Under the pieces are notes generated by a model. The model was not told the DNA's origin. It saw only the letters and a list, made by a program, of their open reading frames with translations, and ran no database searches. From Enterococcus avium ATCC 14025 (lineage in GTDB: Bacteria > Bacillota > Bacilli > Lactobacillales > Enterococcaceae): DNA of 51,111 nucleotides. Positions 33,572-42,506 of this stretch are shown here, piece by piece. Made by a program: the position numbers and the translations under genes. The first letter of the stretch is position 1. Each line of letters begins with the position of its first letter. The DNA lies in assembly GCF_000406965.1 (NCBI RefSeq), contig NZ_KE136359.1, positions 1 to 51,111 on the forward strand. The letters are read 5' to 3'.

Positions 33572-34771
33572 ATGGACACAGGAATAAAGAAAACAATATA
33601 TAGCACAGTGAATAAGCATAAAGAAAATTTGATAAGTATTAGTGAATTCATACATCAAAACCCAGAACTCTGTTATGAAGAATATAAAGCTGTTAGTAAG
33701 TTGACAGGTTACTTAAAGAAAGAAGGGTGTGTAGTAAAAGAAAGATTTTGTGGAATTGATACTTCCTTTATCTCAACCCATACAGTAGGTAATCCTAAAT
33801 ATCATTTTGCCATTTGTGCTGAGTATGATGCTCTACCCAAAATCGGTCATGCTTGTGGACACAATATAATTTGTACGGCTGCATTAGGTGCTTATCTAGC
33901 TACAAAAATTACCATGGACAAGCATGGCATTGAAGGAAAAGTTTCATTAATTGGAACTCCGGCAGAAGAAGGCGGCGGTGGAAAAATAAAAATAATAGAT
34001 AATGGCGGTTTTACCGGCGTAGATGCAGCAATTATGGTACATCCAACTTCTGGGACTACTCGAATTGCTGGACGGTGTACAACAACACATTCCTTTTCTA
34101 TTCAATATAAAGGAAAATCTGCTCATGCTGCAAGTCAACCATTTAAAGGAATAAATGCATTAGATGCCGCAAATTTATTCTTTAATGCTATAGGATTTCT
34201 TAGGCAACAGGTTACTTCAGATGTAAGACTTTCAGGCTACATTTCTGAAGGTGGTGTAGCAACTAATATGATACCAGATAATACAAAAATAGAGTTTAGT
34301 ATTAGGTGTTTAGAGGAAAATGAAATGGCAAGTTTGATTAATCGTGTCAAGAATTGTATTGAAGCAGCTTCTTTGGCAACCGGATGTGACGTAACTATAG
34401 AAGAACAAAAAGGATATGCAGCACGAACTTTTAGTGAGACTTTAGGTAATATTTGCCGTGAATCCTTTGAGGAAATGGGTGAGAAGTTACTTCCCGATTT
34501 TCCTGATGATTTTGGTTCTACAGACTTTGGTAATGTTAGCCAGTTGATGCCAACAACTAATCCTTATTTTAGTTTGAATCCTACTAGAGTCTCACTTCAT
34601 ACACCAGAGTATGAACAACTAGCTATTAGTCCAATTAGTCATATCGCTATCGAAAGATCGGCAAAAGCAATGAGTCAAACAATTATTGAGTGCTTTACGA
34701 ATCCATCATTACTAGATAAAGCAATAAATGAAAAAAAGGACAGTTCTGAAGTCAATAAGAGACCAAGGTAA
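33572..34771 (+). CDS. M20-family amidohydrolase (AbgB / N-acyl-amino-acid hydrolase type)
   Basis: 399 aa, ATG 33572 with TAGGAGG upstream. Di-metal peptidase landmarks: HQNPEL (28-33), AEYDALPKIGHACGHN (83-98, with Cys95/His97), GTPAEEGGGGK (128-138, Glu132/133) and VHPTSG. Relatives cleave an acyl or aminoacyl amide such as aminobenzoyl-glutamate. Being last in a PTS operon, it may split an amide from an imported phosphorylated conjugate; that link is inference. A terminator follows. Confidence 0.85.
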   Translation: MDTGIKKTIYSTVNKHKENLISISEFIHQNPELCYEEYKAVSKLTGYLKKEGCVVKERFCGIDTSFISTHTVGNPKYHFAICAEYDALPKIGHACGHNIICTAALGAYLATKITMDKHGIEGKVSLIGTPAEEGGGGKIKIIDNGGFTGVDAAIMVHPTSGTTRIAGRCTTTHSFSIQYKGKSAHAASQPFKGINALDAANLFFNAIGFLRQQVTSDVRLSGYISEGGVATNMIPDNTKIEFSIRCLEENEMASLINRVKNCIEAASLATGCDVTIEEQKGYAARTFSETLGNICRESFEEMGEKLLPDFPDDFGSTDFGNVSQLMPTTNPYFSLNPTRVSLHTPEYEQLAISPISHIAIERSAKAMSQTIIECFTNPSLLDKAINEKKDSSEVNKRPR

Positions 34772-34814
34772 TTTTTTCAGATTTCTATTAATAGCAAATA
34801 GTCCAAATTATAGT

Positions 34815-34856
34815 AAAGTGTTTCTTTCGTTTGTTCGAAAAGGAACACTTTTTTTT
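34815..34856 (+). terminator. Terminator of the PTS-1 operon
   Basis: AAAGTGTTTCTTTCG and CGAAAAGGAACACTTT form a hairpin with a TTTGTT loop and small bulges, followed by a T run. Confidence 0.8.
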
Positions 34857-35031
34857 ATAATATGAAAGTTGAATATGCAGTTTACTATACATAATCGTCA
34901 TTGAAGACAATTTATAAATGTGCTATCGTTTTCACAAGGATTCTATTTCCATCGTTAATTATTTACATGGATATTCAACTAATGAATCATACTATTTTGA
35001 AACACTCTAATAAAAATGAGGAGGGAAAGCT

Positions 35032-37773
35032 ATGTATAGAAAAGATAAGGTATATAATTTTTTAGAGCGTTGTGTTAGTCATATTGGATATGCTGAGATA
35101 AAAAATGGTTTTAATGGAATCGGAACTACTGAAATATCTGAAGCAATTAATATCGATCGTACTAATTGTAGTAAAGAACTAAATAAACTTGTAAAAGAAG
35201 GTAAATTAATAAAAATTGATGGAAGACCTGTAAAGTATTTTCCTATTGATAAGATAAAAGAGATTTTTGGTGTGAATATTAACAAAACTAATGTAGAGAA
35301 TCTTAGTGAATTTTGTAAAAAAGAACCAACATTAAATGTATTTGAGAGAATAGTAGGGCATTCTGGGAGTTTGAAATTAGCTATAGAAAAAGCAAGTGCT
35401 GCTATGATATATCCTCCACATGGTCTTAACACCATTCTTTCTGGAGAAACAGGAACTGGTAAAACTATGTTCGCAAACTTAATGTACAAATTTGCTAAAT
35501 CTCATGGGATCTTGAACGAAGATGCTCCATTCATAATTTTTAATTGTTCCGAGTATTCTGAAAATCCACAACTCTTACTGTCTACGTTATTCGGATATAG
35601 AAAAGGAGCTTTTACTGGGGCAGAAAGTGATCAACATGGTCTGGTGTCCAAAGCTAATGGAGGTATACTTTTTTTAGATGAAATTCATAGGTTACCCGCT
35701 GAAGGTCAGGAAATGCTTTTTCACTTAATTGATACTGGAAAGTACAGAAGATTAGGAGATAATGACAATTATCATTTTTCAAAAGTATTAATTATTGGAG
35801 CGACCACAGAACCAATAGAGTCAGTTTTATTGGCTACATTTCTACGAAGAATTCCAATGGCTATAGATTTGCCTAATATTAATAATAGAGGGATAGATGA
35901 AAGGCTAGAATTGATTAGTATTTTTTTCAATTTAGAATACGACAAGATTCAGAAACCCATTATTGTAAAAAAAGGAGTCATCAAATCTTTATTAGGCTAC
36001 CAATGTATTGGTAATGTTGGCCAGTTGAAAGCTGATATTAATTTAATATGTGCAAGAAGTTATCTGGATTCGATTACTTCTCATAACGAAAAAATTACTG
36101 TATCAAAAAAAGCTTTACCAAGTTATATTTTAGAAGGAATTCTAAATGCGGATAAAAATCGAGAAATAGACTATTTAATTAATAGTTTAGAAGGAGAATT
36201 CATTTTCGATGGTTCATCAACGCCGGATACTCTTTTAAATAGTCAGATGTGGTATAAACGTGTTGATAAGGATGCGAGCTTAAATACTATAAAAAAAGAG
36301 TTAGAACAAAGCATTTTAGAAGAATATCCTTCGTCACCATATAATCGAACTGAGAATGAGAATATTTTTAAAATAATTGAGCCCAGTGTGTATTATGAGG
36401 TGAATGTTGTTTTAAAAATTGCAGAGAGAAAATTAAATAAGCGATTTTCTAAGCGTACATATGTTGCATTTGCAATGCATGTGAATTCTATAATAAATCA
36501 ATCGACTGGACATTCAACTCTAAATATAGATATTGATGAATTGAAAAAAAGGTATGAAGAAGAATTGAAAGTGGCTCAAATAGTGAAAAATCATTTAGAG
36601 TACGAGCTAGGAATTGATTTTTCTCCTCAAGAAACATACTTATTTACTTTATTTTTGGCAATGGATGAACAAAATAGCTTAAAGAAAGATAAAAAAAGAG
36701 TAGGACTTCTTTTAATGGCACATGGAAGTGGCATTGCAAAAAACACAGCAAAAGTGGCTAACTCTCTTTTAGAAACAGAGCATACACATGCATTGGACAT
36801 GCAACTTGAGAAACGAGTAGATGAATTTTATGCGGAATTTGAAAAAACCGCAGATGAAATTAACGAGGGTAAAGGTATATTGATAATGACGGATATGGGT
36901 TCTCTAAACTCATTTGGAGAGCTCTATACAGAAAAGACGGGAGTTCCAACAAGAACTATTGACTTTTTGTCCACTCCTTTTGTTTTAGAAGCCTTACGAA
37001 AAACTTTAATAATTGATTATGAACTTGATGAAATATACTCAGAAGTAAAAGAGATCATGTATTCGCATTTTAACCAGAAAGTAAAGAAGAGAAAAACTAG
37101 TATTGAGTCAAAAGAAGTAATTATCACCACCTGTTTAACTGGCCAAGGTGCCGCAATTGCATTAGCAAATTTTTTAAGAAATTCGGTTTCTATGATAGCG
37201 AAATATAATATCGAGTTATTTCCAACAAACAATCAAGATTTCCGTATTGGAGATTTCAAAAATAAAAAAATATTGGCTATAGTTGGTATTGATAATCTTA
37301 ATGTAGCTCAGGTTCCATTTATTCCTTCTGAAAAGATTCTGTTAGAGAATGGCTTGTTACAGTTGAGAGATTTAATAAGTAGCTATTATTCTAATAACGA
37401 TGAGGAGAATCTAATTGAATTTAGTAATGAAAATGGATTAATGAAAATCTTAAATGAGTCACTGACATTTTTAAATCCACAAAAGACGCTAAATATTCTA
37501 CTCGATTCATTTGAGTATGTTAAAAATGAAATTGAGATGGGGGACAATCAAAGTCGTTATCTGATACTGTTCGTCCTCCACTGCGCCAGTATGATCGAAA
37601 GAGTATTACGTACAGAATCAATAAATTATCCTGAAATAGAAAATCGAATTCAGGAGGATGAAGAGCTCTATTCTGTTTTGAAAGCTGGAATAAAGGTAAT
37701 TGAAAATAATTATATGTTGGAAATTCCAAATTGTGAAATGGGATTTTTGATGGATATTTTTGACACAAAATGA
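35032..37773 (+). CDS. LevR-like sigma-54 transcriptional activator with PTS regulation domains
   Basis: 913 aa, ATG 35032 with GAGGAGGG upstream. Domains in order: N-terminal winged helix (about 1-75), then an AAA+ sigma-54 interaction domain (about 105-360). That domain has Walker A GETGTGKT (138-145), the GAFTGA loop (192-197) and Walker B GILFLDEI (211-218). Next come a PRD (about 455-555), a mannose-type EIIA-like domain (LLLMAHGSGIAKNTA, about 562-690), an EIIB-like segment (VIITTCLTGQGAAIALANFL, about 700-790) and a second PRD (about 805-900). It matches LevR/DgaR activators, whose activity depends on PTS phosphorylation. The intact GAFTGA loop implies contact with sigma-54. Its target is almost certainly the -24/-12 promoter just downstream. 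Confidence 0.92.
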   Translation: MYRKDKVYNFLERCVSHIGYAEIKNGFNGIGTTEISEAINIDRTNCSKELNKLVKEGKLIKIDGRPVKYFPIDKIKEIFGVNINKTNVENLSEFCKKEPTLNVFERIVGHSGSLKLAIEKASAAMIYPPHGLNTILSGETGTGKTMFANLMYKFAKSHGILNEDAPFIIFNCSEYSENPQLLLSTLFGYRKGAFTGAESDQHGLVSKANGGILFLDEIHRLPAEGQEMLFHLIDTGKYRRLGDNDNYHFSKVLIIGATTEPIESVLLATFLRRIPMAIDLPNINNRGIDERLELISIFFNLEYDKIQKPIIVKKGVIKSLLGYQCIGNVGQLKADINLICARSYLDSITSHNEKITVSKKALPSYILEGILNADKNREIDYLINSLEGEFIFDGSSTPDTLLNSQMWYKRVDKDASLNTIKKELEQSILEEYPSSPYNRTENENIFKIIEPSVYYEVNVVLKIAERKLNKRFSKRTYVAFAMHVNSIINQSTGHSTLNIDIDELKKRYEEELKVAQIVKNHLEYELGIDFSPQETYLFTLFLAMDEQNSLKKDKKRVGLLLMAHGSGIAKNTAKVANSLLETEHTHALDMQLEKRVDEFYAEFEKTADEINEGKGILIMTDMGSLNSFGELYTEKTGVPTRTIDFLSTPFVLEALRKTLIIDYELDEIYSEVKEIMYSHFNQKVKKRKTSIESKEVIITTCLTGQGAAIALANFLRNSVSMIAKYNIELFPTNNQDFRIGDFKNKKILAIVGIDNLNVAQVPFIPSEKILLENGLLQLRDLISSYYSNNDEENLIEFSNENGLMKILNESLTFLNPQKTLNILLDSFEYVKNEIEMGDNQSRYLILFVLHCASMIERVLRTESINYPEIENRIQEDEELYSVLKAGIKVIENNYMLEIPNCEMGFLMDIFDTK

Positions 37774-37810
37774 CACAGTAAATCGTTTTGAGATTTAAAG
37801 TCAAAAAAAA

Positions 37811-37855
37811 AGAAACATGGTGGAATCAAAGGTTGATTTCATCATGTTTCTTTTT
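37811..37855 (+). terminator. Terminator after the activator gene
   Basis: AGAAACATGGTGGAATCAA (37811-37829) pairs with TTGATTTCATCATGTTTCT (37833-37851) with only G-U type differences. It is flanked by A and T runs. It separates the activator transcript from the sigma-54 promoter. Confidence 0.88.
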
Positions 37856-37867
37856 AACACAATAATA

Positions 37868-37884
37868 TTGGCATAGTAATTGCA
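37868..37884 (+). promoter_or_regulatory. Sigma-54 (RpoN) -24/-12 promoter of the PTS-2 operon
   Basis: TTGGCATAGTAATTGCA matches the sigma-54 consensus: GG at 37870-37871 and GC at 37882-37883, exactly 12 bases apart, within TTGGCA and TTGCA. The predicted start is near 37895, giving a leader of about 107 nt to the IIB start. The sigma-54 activator is encoded immediately upstream. Confidence 0.88.
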
Positions 37885-38001
37885 TTATTAAAAGTGTACA
37901 AGATTTTTGATATTGATAAAGAGCTACGGGGAGGATGTGAAATCAATTTTTTATCACAATTAAGTTGGTACATTATTTAGAAACGAAAGGAAGAAAGTGC
38001 T

Positions 38002-38490
38002 ATGGGAAAAATCAATTTAATTAGAGCGGATTTTCGGTTAATTCATGGGCAAGTAATTACTAAATGGCTCAAGGAATGCAATGCTGAAAAAATTGTAATT
38101 ATTAATAATGAGTTAGCAAAGGATAGTTTTTTAGCAAACATTTATACAATGGCAGCACCACCAGGAATAAAGGTTGAAGTCACTTCAATCGAAGAATCAG
38201 TTAAACAATGGGAAGAAAATCAATTTGGATCCGAAAAATTATTGATCCTTTTTAAAACGGTTAAGGATATTTATGAAGCTCAACGTTTAGGATTTCCAAT
38301 AGTTGAATTACAAATTGGTGGATTGGGTGGTGGTCCTGGTAGAACTAACGTATTGAATCAAATCTCACTTGATCAAACAGATGCAGAACTATTAAAAGAG
38401 GTTCAAGCAAAAGGAACTCATGTGTACTTACATGTTTTACCAACCGAACCTAAAGTAGAATTGGATGCAGCTTTGTCGAAGATGAAATAG
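38002..38490 (+). CDS. PTS-2 IIB component, mannose family
   Basis: 162 aa, ATG 38002 with AAAGGAAG upstream. The phospho-acceptor is His15 in ADFRLIHGQVITKW; LQIGGLGGGPGRTN is the family landmark. First gene behind the sigma-54 promoter. Similar to, but clearly diverged from, the PTS-1 IIB. Confidence 0.9.
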   Translation: MGKINLIRADFRLIHGQVITKWLKECNAEKIVIINNELAKDSFLANIYTMAAPPGIKVEVTSIEESVKQWEENQFGSEKLLILFKTVKDIYEAQRLGFPIVELQIGGLGGGPGRTNVLNQISLDQTDAELLKEVQAKGTHVYLHVLPTEPKVELDAALSKMK

Positions 38491-38508
38491 AAAGGAGAAA
38501 ACCTCATA

Positions 38509-39261
38509 ATGGATTCAAATTTTGGAATGGCTCTAACAGCAGGATTATTATACTTTATCGGGCACTGTAAAATTGGTTACTGGTTCTATGATGTACCAGG
38601 ACAGCCCTTGTTTATCGGCATGATATTTGGATTAGTCTCAGGAGATTTAAAAACGGGATTAATGTTGGGTGGAACAATTCAACTCGTTTATTTAGGAATG
38701 ATTATGCCTGGAGGGAACTTACCATCAGATCCAACACTCGCTTCAGTAATTGCAATTCCAATTGCTTTAAAAACTGGACTTACAGCAGAGCAAGCAGTTG
38801 TTCTAGCAGTACCCTTTGGAGTTTTAGGTGTTTTTATTGATCAAATTCGTCGAACTATGAATGCAATGTTTATTCATAGAGCAGATTCCTTTGCTGAAGA
38901 AGGTAAGGATAGAGGTATTTTTCGAGAAGGTGTGATTTACCCTATAATTCAAGGATTTATCTTAAGATTTCCAATTGTATTTCTAGTGACACTTTTCGGT
39001 TCGGATGTTGTAAACAACATAATGAATTTTTTACCAGAATGGATAATGCATGGCTTAGAAGTTGCAGGTGGGTTATTACCAGCTCTTGGTTTTGCAATAG
39101 TAGTCTACACAATAGGGAAAAAATCTATTCTCCCATATTTTATAATTGGTTATTTTGCAGTAGTTTACTTAGGGCTAAATACAATGGCTACTGCAGTATT
39201 CGGTTTATGTATTGCGATTTTAGTAGTTAGTACGAAGAAAATGGAAAGTGAGGGAGCTTAA
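38509..39261 (+). CDS. PTS-2 IIC permease subunit, mannose family
   Basis: 250 aa, ATG 38509 with AAAGGAG. Multi-span protein with LVYLGMIMPGGNLPSDPT and GVFIDQIRRTMNA, the IIC hallmarks. It is closest in the window to the PTS-1 IIC, suggesting these two loci are paralogues. Confidence 0.9.
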   Translation: MDSNFGMALTAGLLYFIGHCKIGYWFYDVPGQPLFIGMIFGLVSGDLKTGLMLGGTIQLVYLGMIMPGGNLPSDPTLASVIAIPIALKTGLTAEQAVVLAVPFGVLGVFIDQIRRTMNAMFIHRADSFAEEGKDRGIFREGVIYPIIQGFILRFPIVFLVTLFGSDVVNNIMNFLPEWIMHGLEVAGGLLPALGFAIVVYTIGKKSILPYFIIGYFAVVYLGLNTMATAVFGLCIAILVVSTKKMESEGA

Positions 39262-39262
39262 T

Positions 39263-40108
39263 ATGGAAAATAATGTTGTAGATAATGATAATGCGAAACG
39301 ATTATCCCTTTCGAAAAAATCATTAAAAAAGACATACTTCTGGTGGATATTCACTGCTGAATTAAGTAATTCATATGAACGATTACAAGCACTTTCTTTC
39401 TGTGTCAGTATGCTACCTTCATTGCGAGAGCTATATAAGGATGATAAAGAGGAATATAAGGCTGCATTAAGACGACATTTGCAGTTTTTCAATTCCGAAG
39501 GGACTTTTGCCGGTCTGATTTTGGGGGTCATTTGTTCATTAGAAGAAGAGAGAGCAAGCGGTGCTGATCTTCCAGATGAAATGTTTTCTGGTTTAAAAAC
39601 AGGACTTATGGGACCAATGGCAGGTATTGGGGATACGATAATCTGGGGCACACTGCGACCTATTATTTTTTCAATTGCCGTCACATTAGCACAATCCGGT
39701 AACATATTAGGTGGGATTTTCCCGTTTCTATTTCCTATTATAAGTCTGGCATTGGGTTATAACTTATTTAAATTTGGATATAAAGTTGGTAGGGACTCAA
39801 TTCAGTCTTTATTAGGGTCAGGGATGATCAATAAAGTAATAACAGGATCGAGTATATTAGGTCTGATAATGATGGGAGCGTTATCTGCGAGTTACGTTAA
39901 ATTATCTATTCCAATAAAGATTAAACTAGCAAATGCGGATCCAATTGTTATCCAAGAATTACTGGATCAAATATTACCTGGTATGCTTCCACTTGTAGTG
40001 ATTGCAGGAATTTACTGGTACTTCAGTAAAAAAGGCCAAAGCTACAACTTAGTTATTGGAATTATTATCATTTTGTCTCTATTGGGTTCATTAATTGGGT
40101 TATTCTAA
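39263..40108 (+). CDS. PTS-2 IID subunit, mannose family
   Basis: 281 aa. ATG 39263 with GAGGGAG is preferred to the in-frame TTG 39248, which lies inside the IIC gene. Landmarks: ELSNSYERLQALSF, LRRHLQFFNSEGTFAGLI, GLKTGLMGPMAGIGDTIIWG and a C-terminal helix. Pairs with the IIC encoded upstream. Confidence 0.9.
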   Translation: MENNVVDNDNAKRLSLSKKSLKKTYFWWIFTAELSNSYERLQALSFCVSMLPSLRELYKDDKEEYKAALRRHLQFFNSEGTFAGLILGVICSLEEERASGADLPDEMFSGLKTGLMGPMAGIGDTIIWGTLRPIIFSIAVTLAQSGNILGGIFPFLFPIISLALGYNLFKFGYKVGRDSIQSLLGSGMINKVITGSSILGLIMMGALSASYVKLSIPIKIKLANADPIVIQELLDQILPGMLPLVVIAGIYWYFSKKGQSYNLVIGIIIILSLLGSLIGLF

Positions 40109-40134
40109 AAAAATGAATCTTAAGTGAGGTACAG

Positions 40135-41001
40135 ATGATAAAAAAACAGATTTTTGTAAACAGTAATATTCAGTCTATAGTGCACTTGGTTTTAGGAAAT
40201 TTTATTCTTTCATTAGGATCGGGACTTTTTATCGTACCTAATAACGTAATTACAGGAGGGGTAGCAGGAGTAGCAGTTTTGTTGAATCCATTCATAGATA
40301 TTTCTGCAACAACAACCGTTTTATTGTTGAATATTTTCTTATTTACTATGGGTTTTGTTTTTCTAGGAAAAAATTTTGCGTTGAAAACTGCAATCAGTAC
40401 TGCTCTATATCCTTTCTTCTTATCATTGGTCACCTCATATACTGGTGGAAACACTATTGTTTCGGATCCAATTATTGCATCCCTCTTTGGTGGGATTTTA
40501 ACGGGCGTTGGAATAGGGATAGTCTTTCTTGTTGATGGCTCAACTGGTGGAATGGATACTATCCCTCTGGTTATTAATAAGTACTCTGGTTTTTCTATCT
40601 CTAAGCTAGTTTTTATTACGGATATGTTCACGATTGTCTTAGGTTTTTTAATATACGGAATTGAACAAACTTTAATAGGAACAATTTCTGTTTGGATTGG
40701 TTCTGTGATGATAAACAAGACAATGTTATTAGGAGCTACTTCTGCCAGACAAATTACTATAATCAGTAAGATGTACAAAGAAATAAATGAAGTGTTAGTA
40801 AATAATTTAGGGCGTGGTAGTACGATCTATAATGGTAAAGGCGGTTATTCAGAAGAGTGTACAGATATCATTATGATTGTAATACCAAACAAACAGTATA
40901 TTACACTTCAAGAAATAGTCTATAGAATTGATCCTTCAGCATTTGTGGTAGTATCTGAAGTTCAAGAAGTAAACGGACTGGGATTTAGTTATGATGAATA
41001 A
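40135..41001 (+). CDS. YitT-family membrane protein
   Basis: 288 aa, ATG 40135 with GTGAGGT upstream. Five to six spans with the YitT landmarks FIVPNNVITGGVAGVAVLLN and FGGILTGVGIGIVF plus DGSTGGMDTI. A C-terminal DUF2179-like cytosolic domain (about 205-288) contains GRGSTIYNGKGGYS. YitT proteins are poorly understood and have been proposed as transporters. Its place inside a PTS operon, between IID and IIA, is unusual; it might export a product or move a related compound. Confidence 0.85.
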   Translation: MIKKQIFVNSNIQSIVHLVLGNFILSLGSGLFIVPNNVITGGVAGVAVLLNPFIDISATTTVLLLNIFLFTMGFVFLGKNFALKTAISTALYPFFLSLVTSYTGGNTIVSDPIIASLFGGILTGVGIGIVFLVDGSTGGMDTIPLVINKYSGFSISKLVFITDMFTIVLGFLIYGIEQTLIGTISVWIGSVMINKTMLLGATSARQITIISKMYKEINEVLVNNLGRGSTIYNGKGGYSEECTDIIMIVIPNKQYITLQEIVYRIDPSAFVVVSEVQEVNGLGFSYDE

Positions 41002-41023
41002 ATTGATGTAATTGGAGGATAAA

Positions 41024-41425
41024 ATGAAAAAACATATTCTAGTTTTAACTCATGGAGATTTTGGAGCGAGTTTACTTAACTCAGCTCAAATGATTATTGG
41101 AGATTTAGATGATGTATCATCTGTCTCATTGGTACCAGAAGACTCGGGCGATACCTTTTATGAAAAAGTAGAAAAGGAAATTTCAACAATTTCAAAAGAC
41201 ATTGTTTGTCTAGTTGATTTATTTGGAGGCAGTCCTTGTAATACTGCGCTGAGATTATCTCAGAATAGGAAGATCGATATTGTATGCGGACTCAACCTAC
41301 CAATGTTTATTGAACTTTATAATCAAATTAGTATTTCTGAAGATTTTAACAGTGAGGGACTAATCTCTACTGCAAAAGATAATATTTTTGATGTTGTCAA
41401 AAAATTTTCAGCAAAAAATGGCTAA
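41024..41425 (+). CDS. PTS-2 IIA component, mannose family
   Basis: 133 aa. ATG 41024 with TTGGAGGA is preferred to the in-frame start at 41012. The phospho-acceptor is His10 in VLTHGDFGASLL; VCLVDLFGGSPCNTAL is the family dimer motif. Accepts phosphate from HPr and feeds IIB; it could also serve PTS-1, which lacks a IIA. Confidence 0.9.
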   Translation: MKKHILVLTHGDFGASLLNSAQMIIGDLDDVSSVSLVPEDSGDTFYEKVEKEISTISKDIVCLVDLFGGSPCNTALRLSQNRKIDIVCGLNLPMFIELYNQISISEDFNSEGLISTAKDNIFDVVKKFSAKNG

Positions 41426-41444
41426 AGTCGAATATCTATGAAGA

Positions 41445-42455
41445 ATGAGGGTAGTTGTATTGAATTTTAATATTGCGATTGTAAATTCGAGTAGTTTTGG
41501 AAAAATTTTTCCAGAACATATCGATGATTTAAAGAAAATTGGAAAAGTCAAACGATTTGAAGTAAATAGTGAAATTAGCGGCTTAGAGTTAGCAGAATTA
41601 TTGAAAGGGTTTAACATAATTATTTCCAGTGTTACACCATTTTTTACAAAAGAGTTCTTCGATAATAAAGATGAGTTACTACTGATCTCAAGACACGGAA
41701 TTGGCTACAATAACATTGATTTAAACGCAGCGAAAGAACACGAAACTGTAGTAACAATTATTCCAGCATTAGTTGAAAGAGATGCAGTAGCAGAGAATAA
41801 TGTTTCGAATCTGTTAACAGTATTACGGCGAACTATGGAGGCAGGAACTGGAGTTAAAAACGACTGTTGGGAAGAAAGAGCATCGTTTGTGGGCAGAACA
41901 CTTTTTAATAAGAAGGTAGGGGTTATTGGTGTAGGTAATACTGGTAGCTGCGTAGTAGAAATTTTGCGAAATGGATTTCGTTGTGAAGTACTTGCATATG
42001 ATCCATATAAATCAAACTTATATATCGGATCTTATGGCGCAAAAAAAGTTGATCTCGAAGAATTACTGAGATCATCAGATATCATATGTCTCTGTGCCAA
42101 TCTTACTGAAGAAAATTATCATATGATTGATGAAGCTTCGATAGAGAAAATGAAGAATGGAGTATATATATCAAATAGTGCTCGTGGGGCATTGGTTAAG
42201 GAAACTGCAATTATTCAGGGTATAAAGTCTGGTAAAATTGCAGGATTTGCTACAGACGTTCTAGAGGAAGAGCCTGGTAGAAATAATCATCCTTATCTTT
42301 CGTTTGATAATATCGTACTCACTCCTCATACTGCAGCTTATACAAAAGAGTGTTTAGAGGAGATGGGGAAAAAATGTGTGAAGGATGTCCAGGATATTTC
42401 AAAAAAAATATTACCTGAGCGTTCCGTTCAAGCATTGAGCAATTATTTGTGCTAG
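41445..42455 (+). CDS. D-isomer-specific 2-hydroxyacid dehydrogenase
   Basis: 336 aa from ATG 41445. TTG 41460, with GAGGG seven bases before, is an equally good start and would remove five residues. The Rossmann motif VGVIGVGNTGSC (158-169) and the catalytic triad Arg247 (NSARGAL), a Glu of DVLEEEPG (274-276) and His295 (LTPHTAAY) are present. NAD-dependent oxidation or reduction at C2 of a hydroxy/keto acid. Placed before the mannonate dehydratase, it may interconvert a 2-keto sugar acid and an aldonate. The exact substrate is not determinable. Confidence 0.85.
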   Translation: MRVVVLNFNIAIVNSSSFGKIFPEHIDDLKKIGKVKRFEVNSEISGLELAELLKGFNIIISSVTPFFTKEFFDNKDELLLISRHGIGYNNIDLNAAKEHETVVTIIPALVERDAVAENNVSNLLTVLRRTMEAGTGVKNDCWEERASFVGRTLFNKKVGVIGVGNTGSCVVEILRNGFRCEVLAYDPYKSNLYIGSYGAKKVDLEELLRSSDIICLCANLTEENYHMIDEASIEKMKNGVYISNSARGALVKETAIIQGIKSGKIAGFATDVLEEEPGRNNHPYLSFDNIVLTPHTAAYTKECLEEMGKKCVKDVQDISKKILPERSVQALSNYLC

Positions 42456-42506
42456 CACATCCATAGATATGTACAAAGTAATAGAATCAAAAAGGAGGAT
42501 TTTTAC

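Noticed and set aside
40170-40778. Minus-strand frame (202 codons) opposite the yitT-like gene
   Set aside because: Same shadow effect; no ribosome site and no coherent domain.
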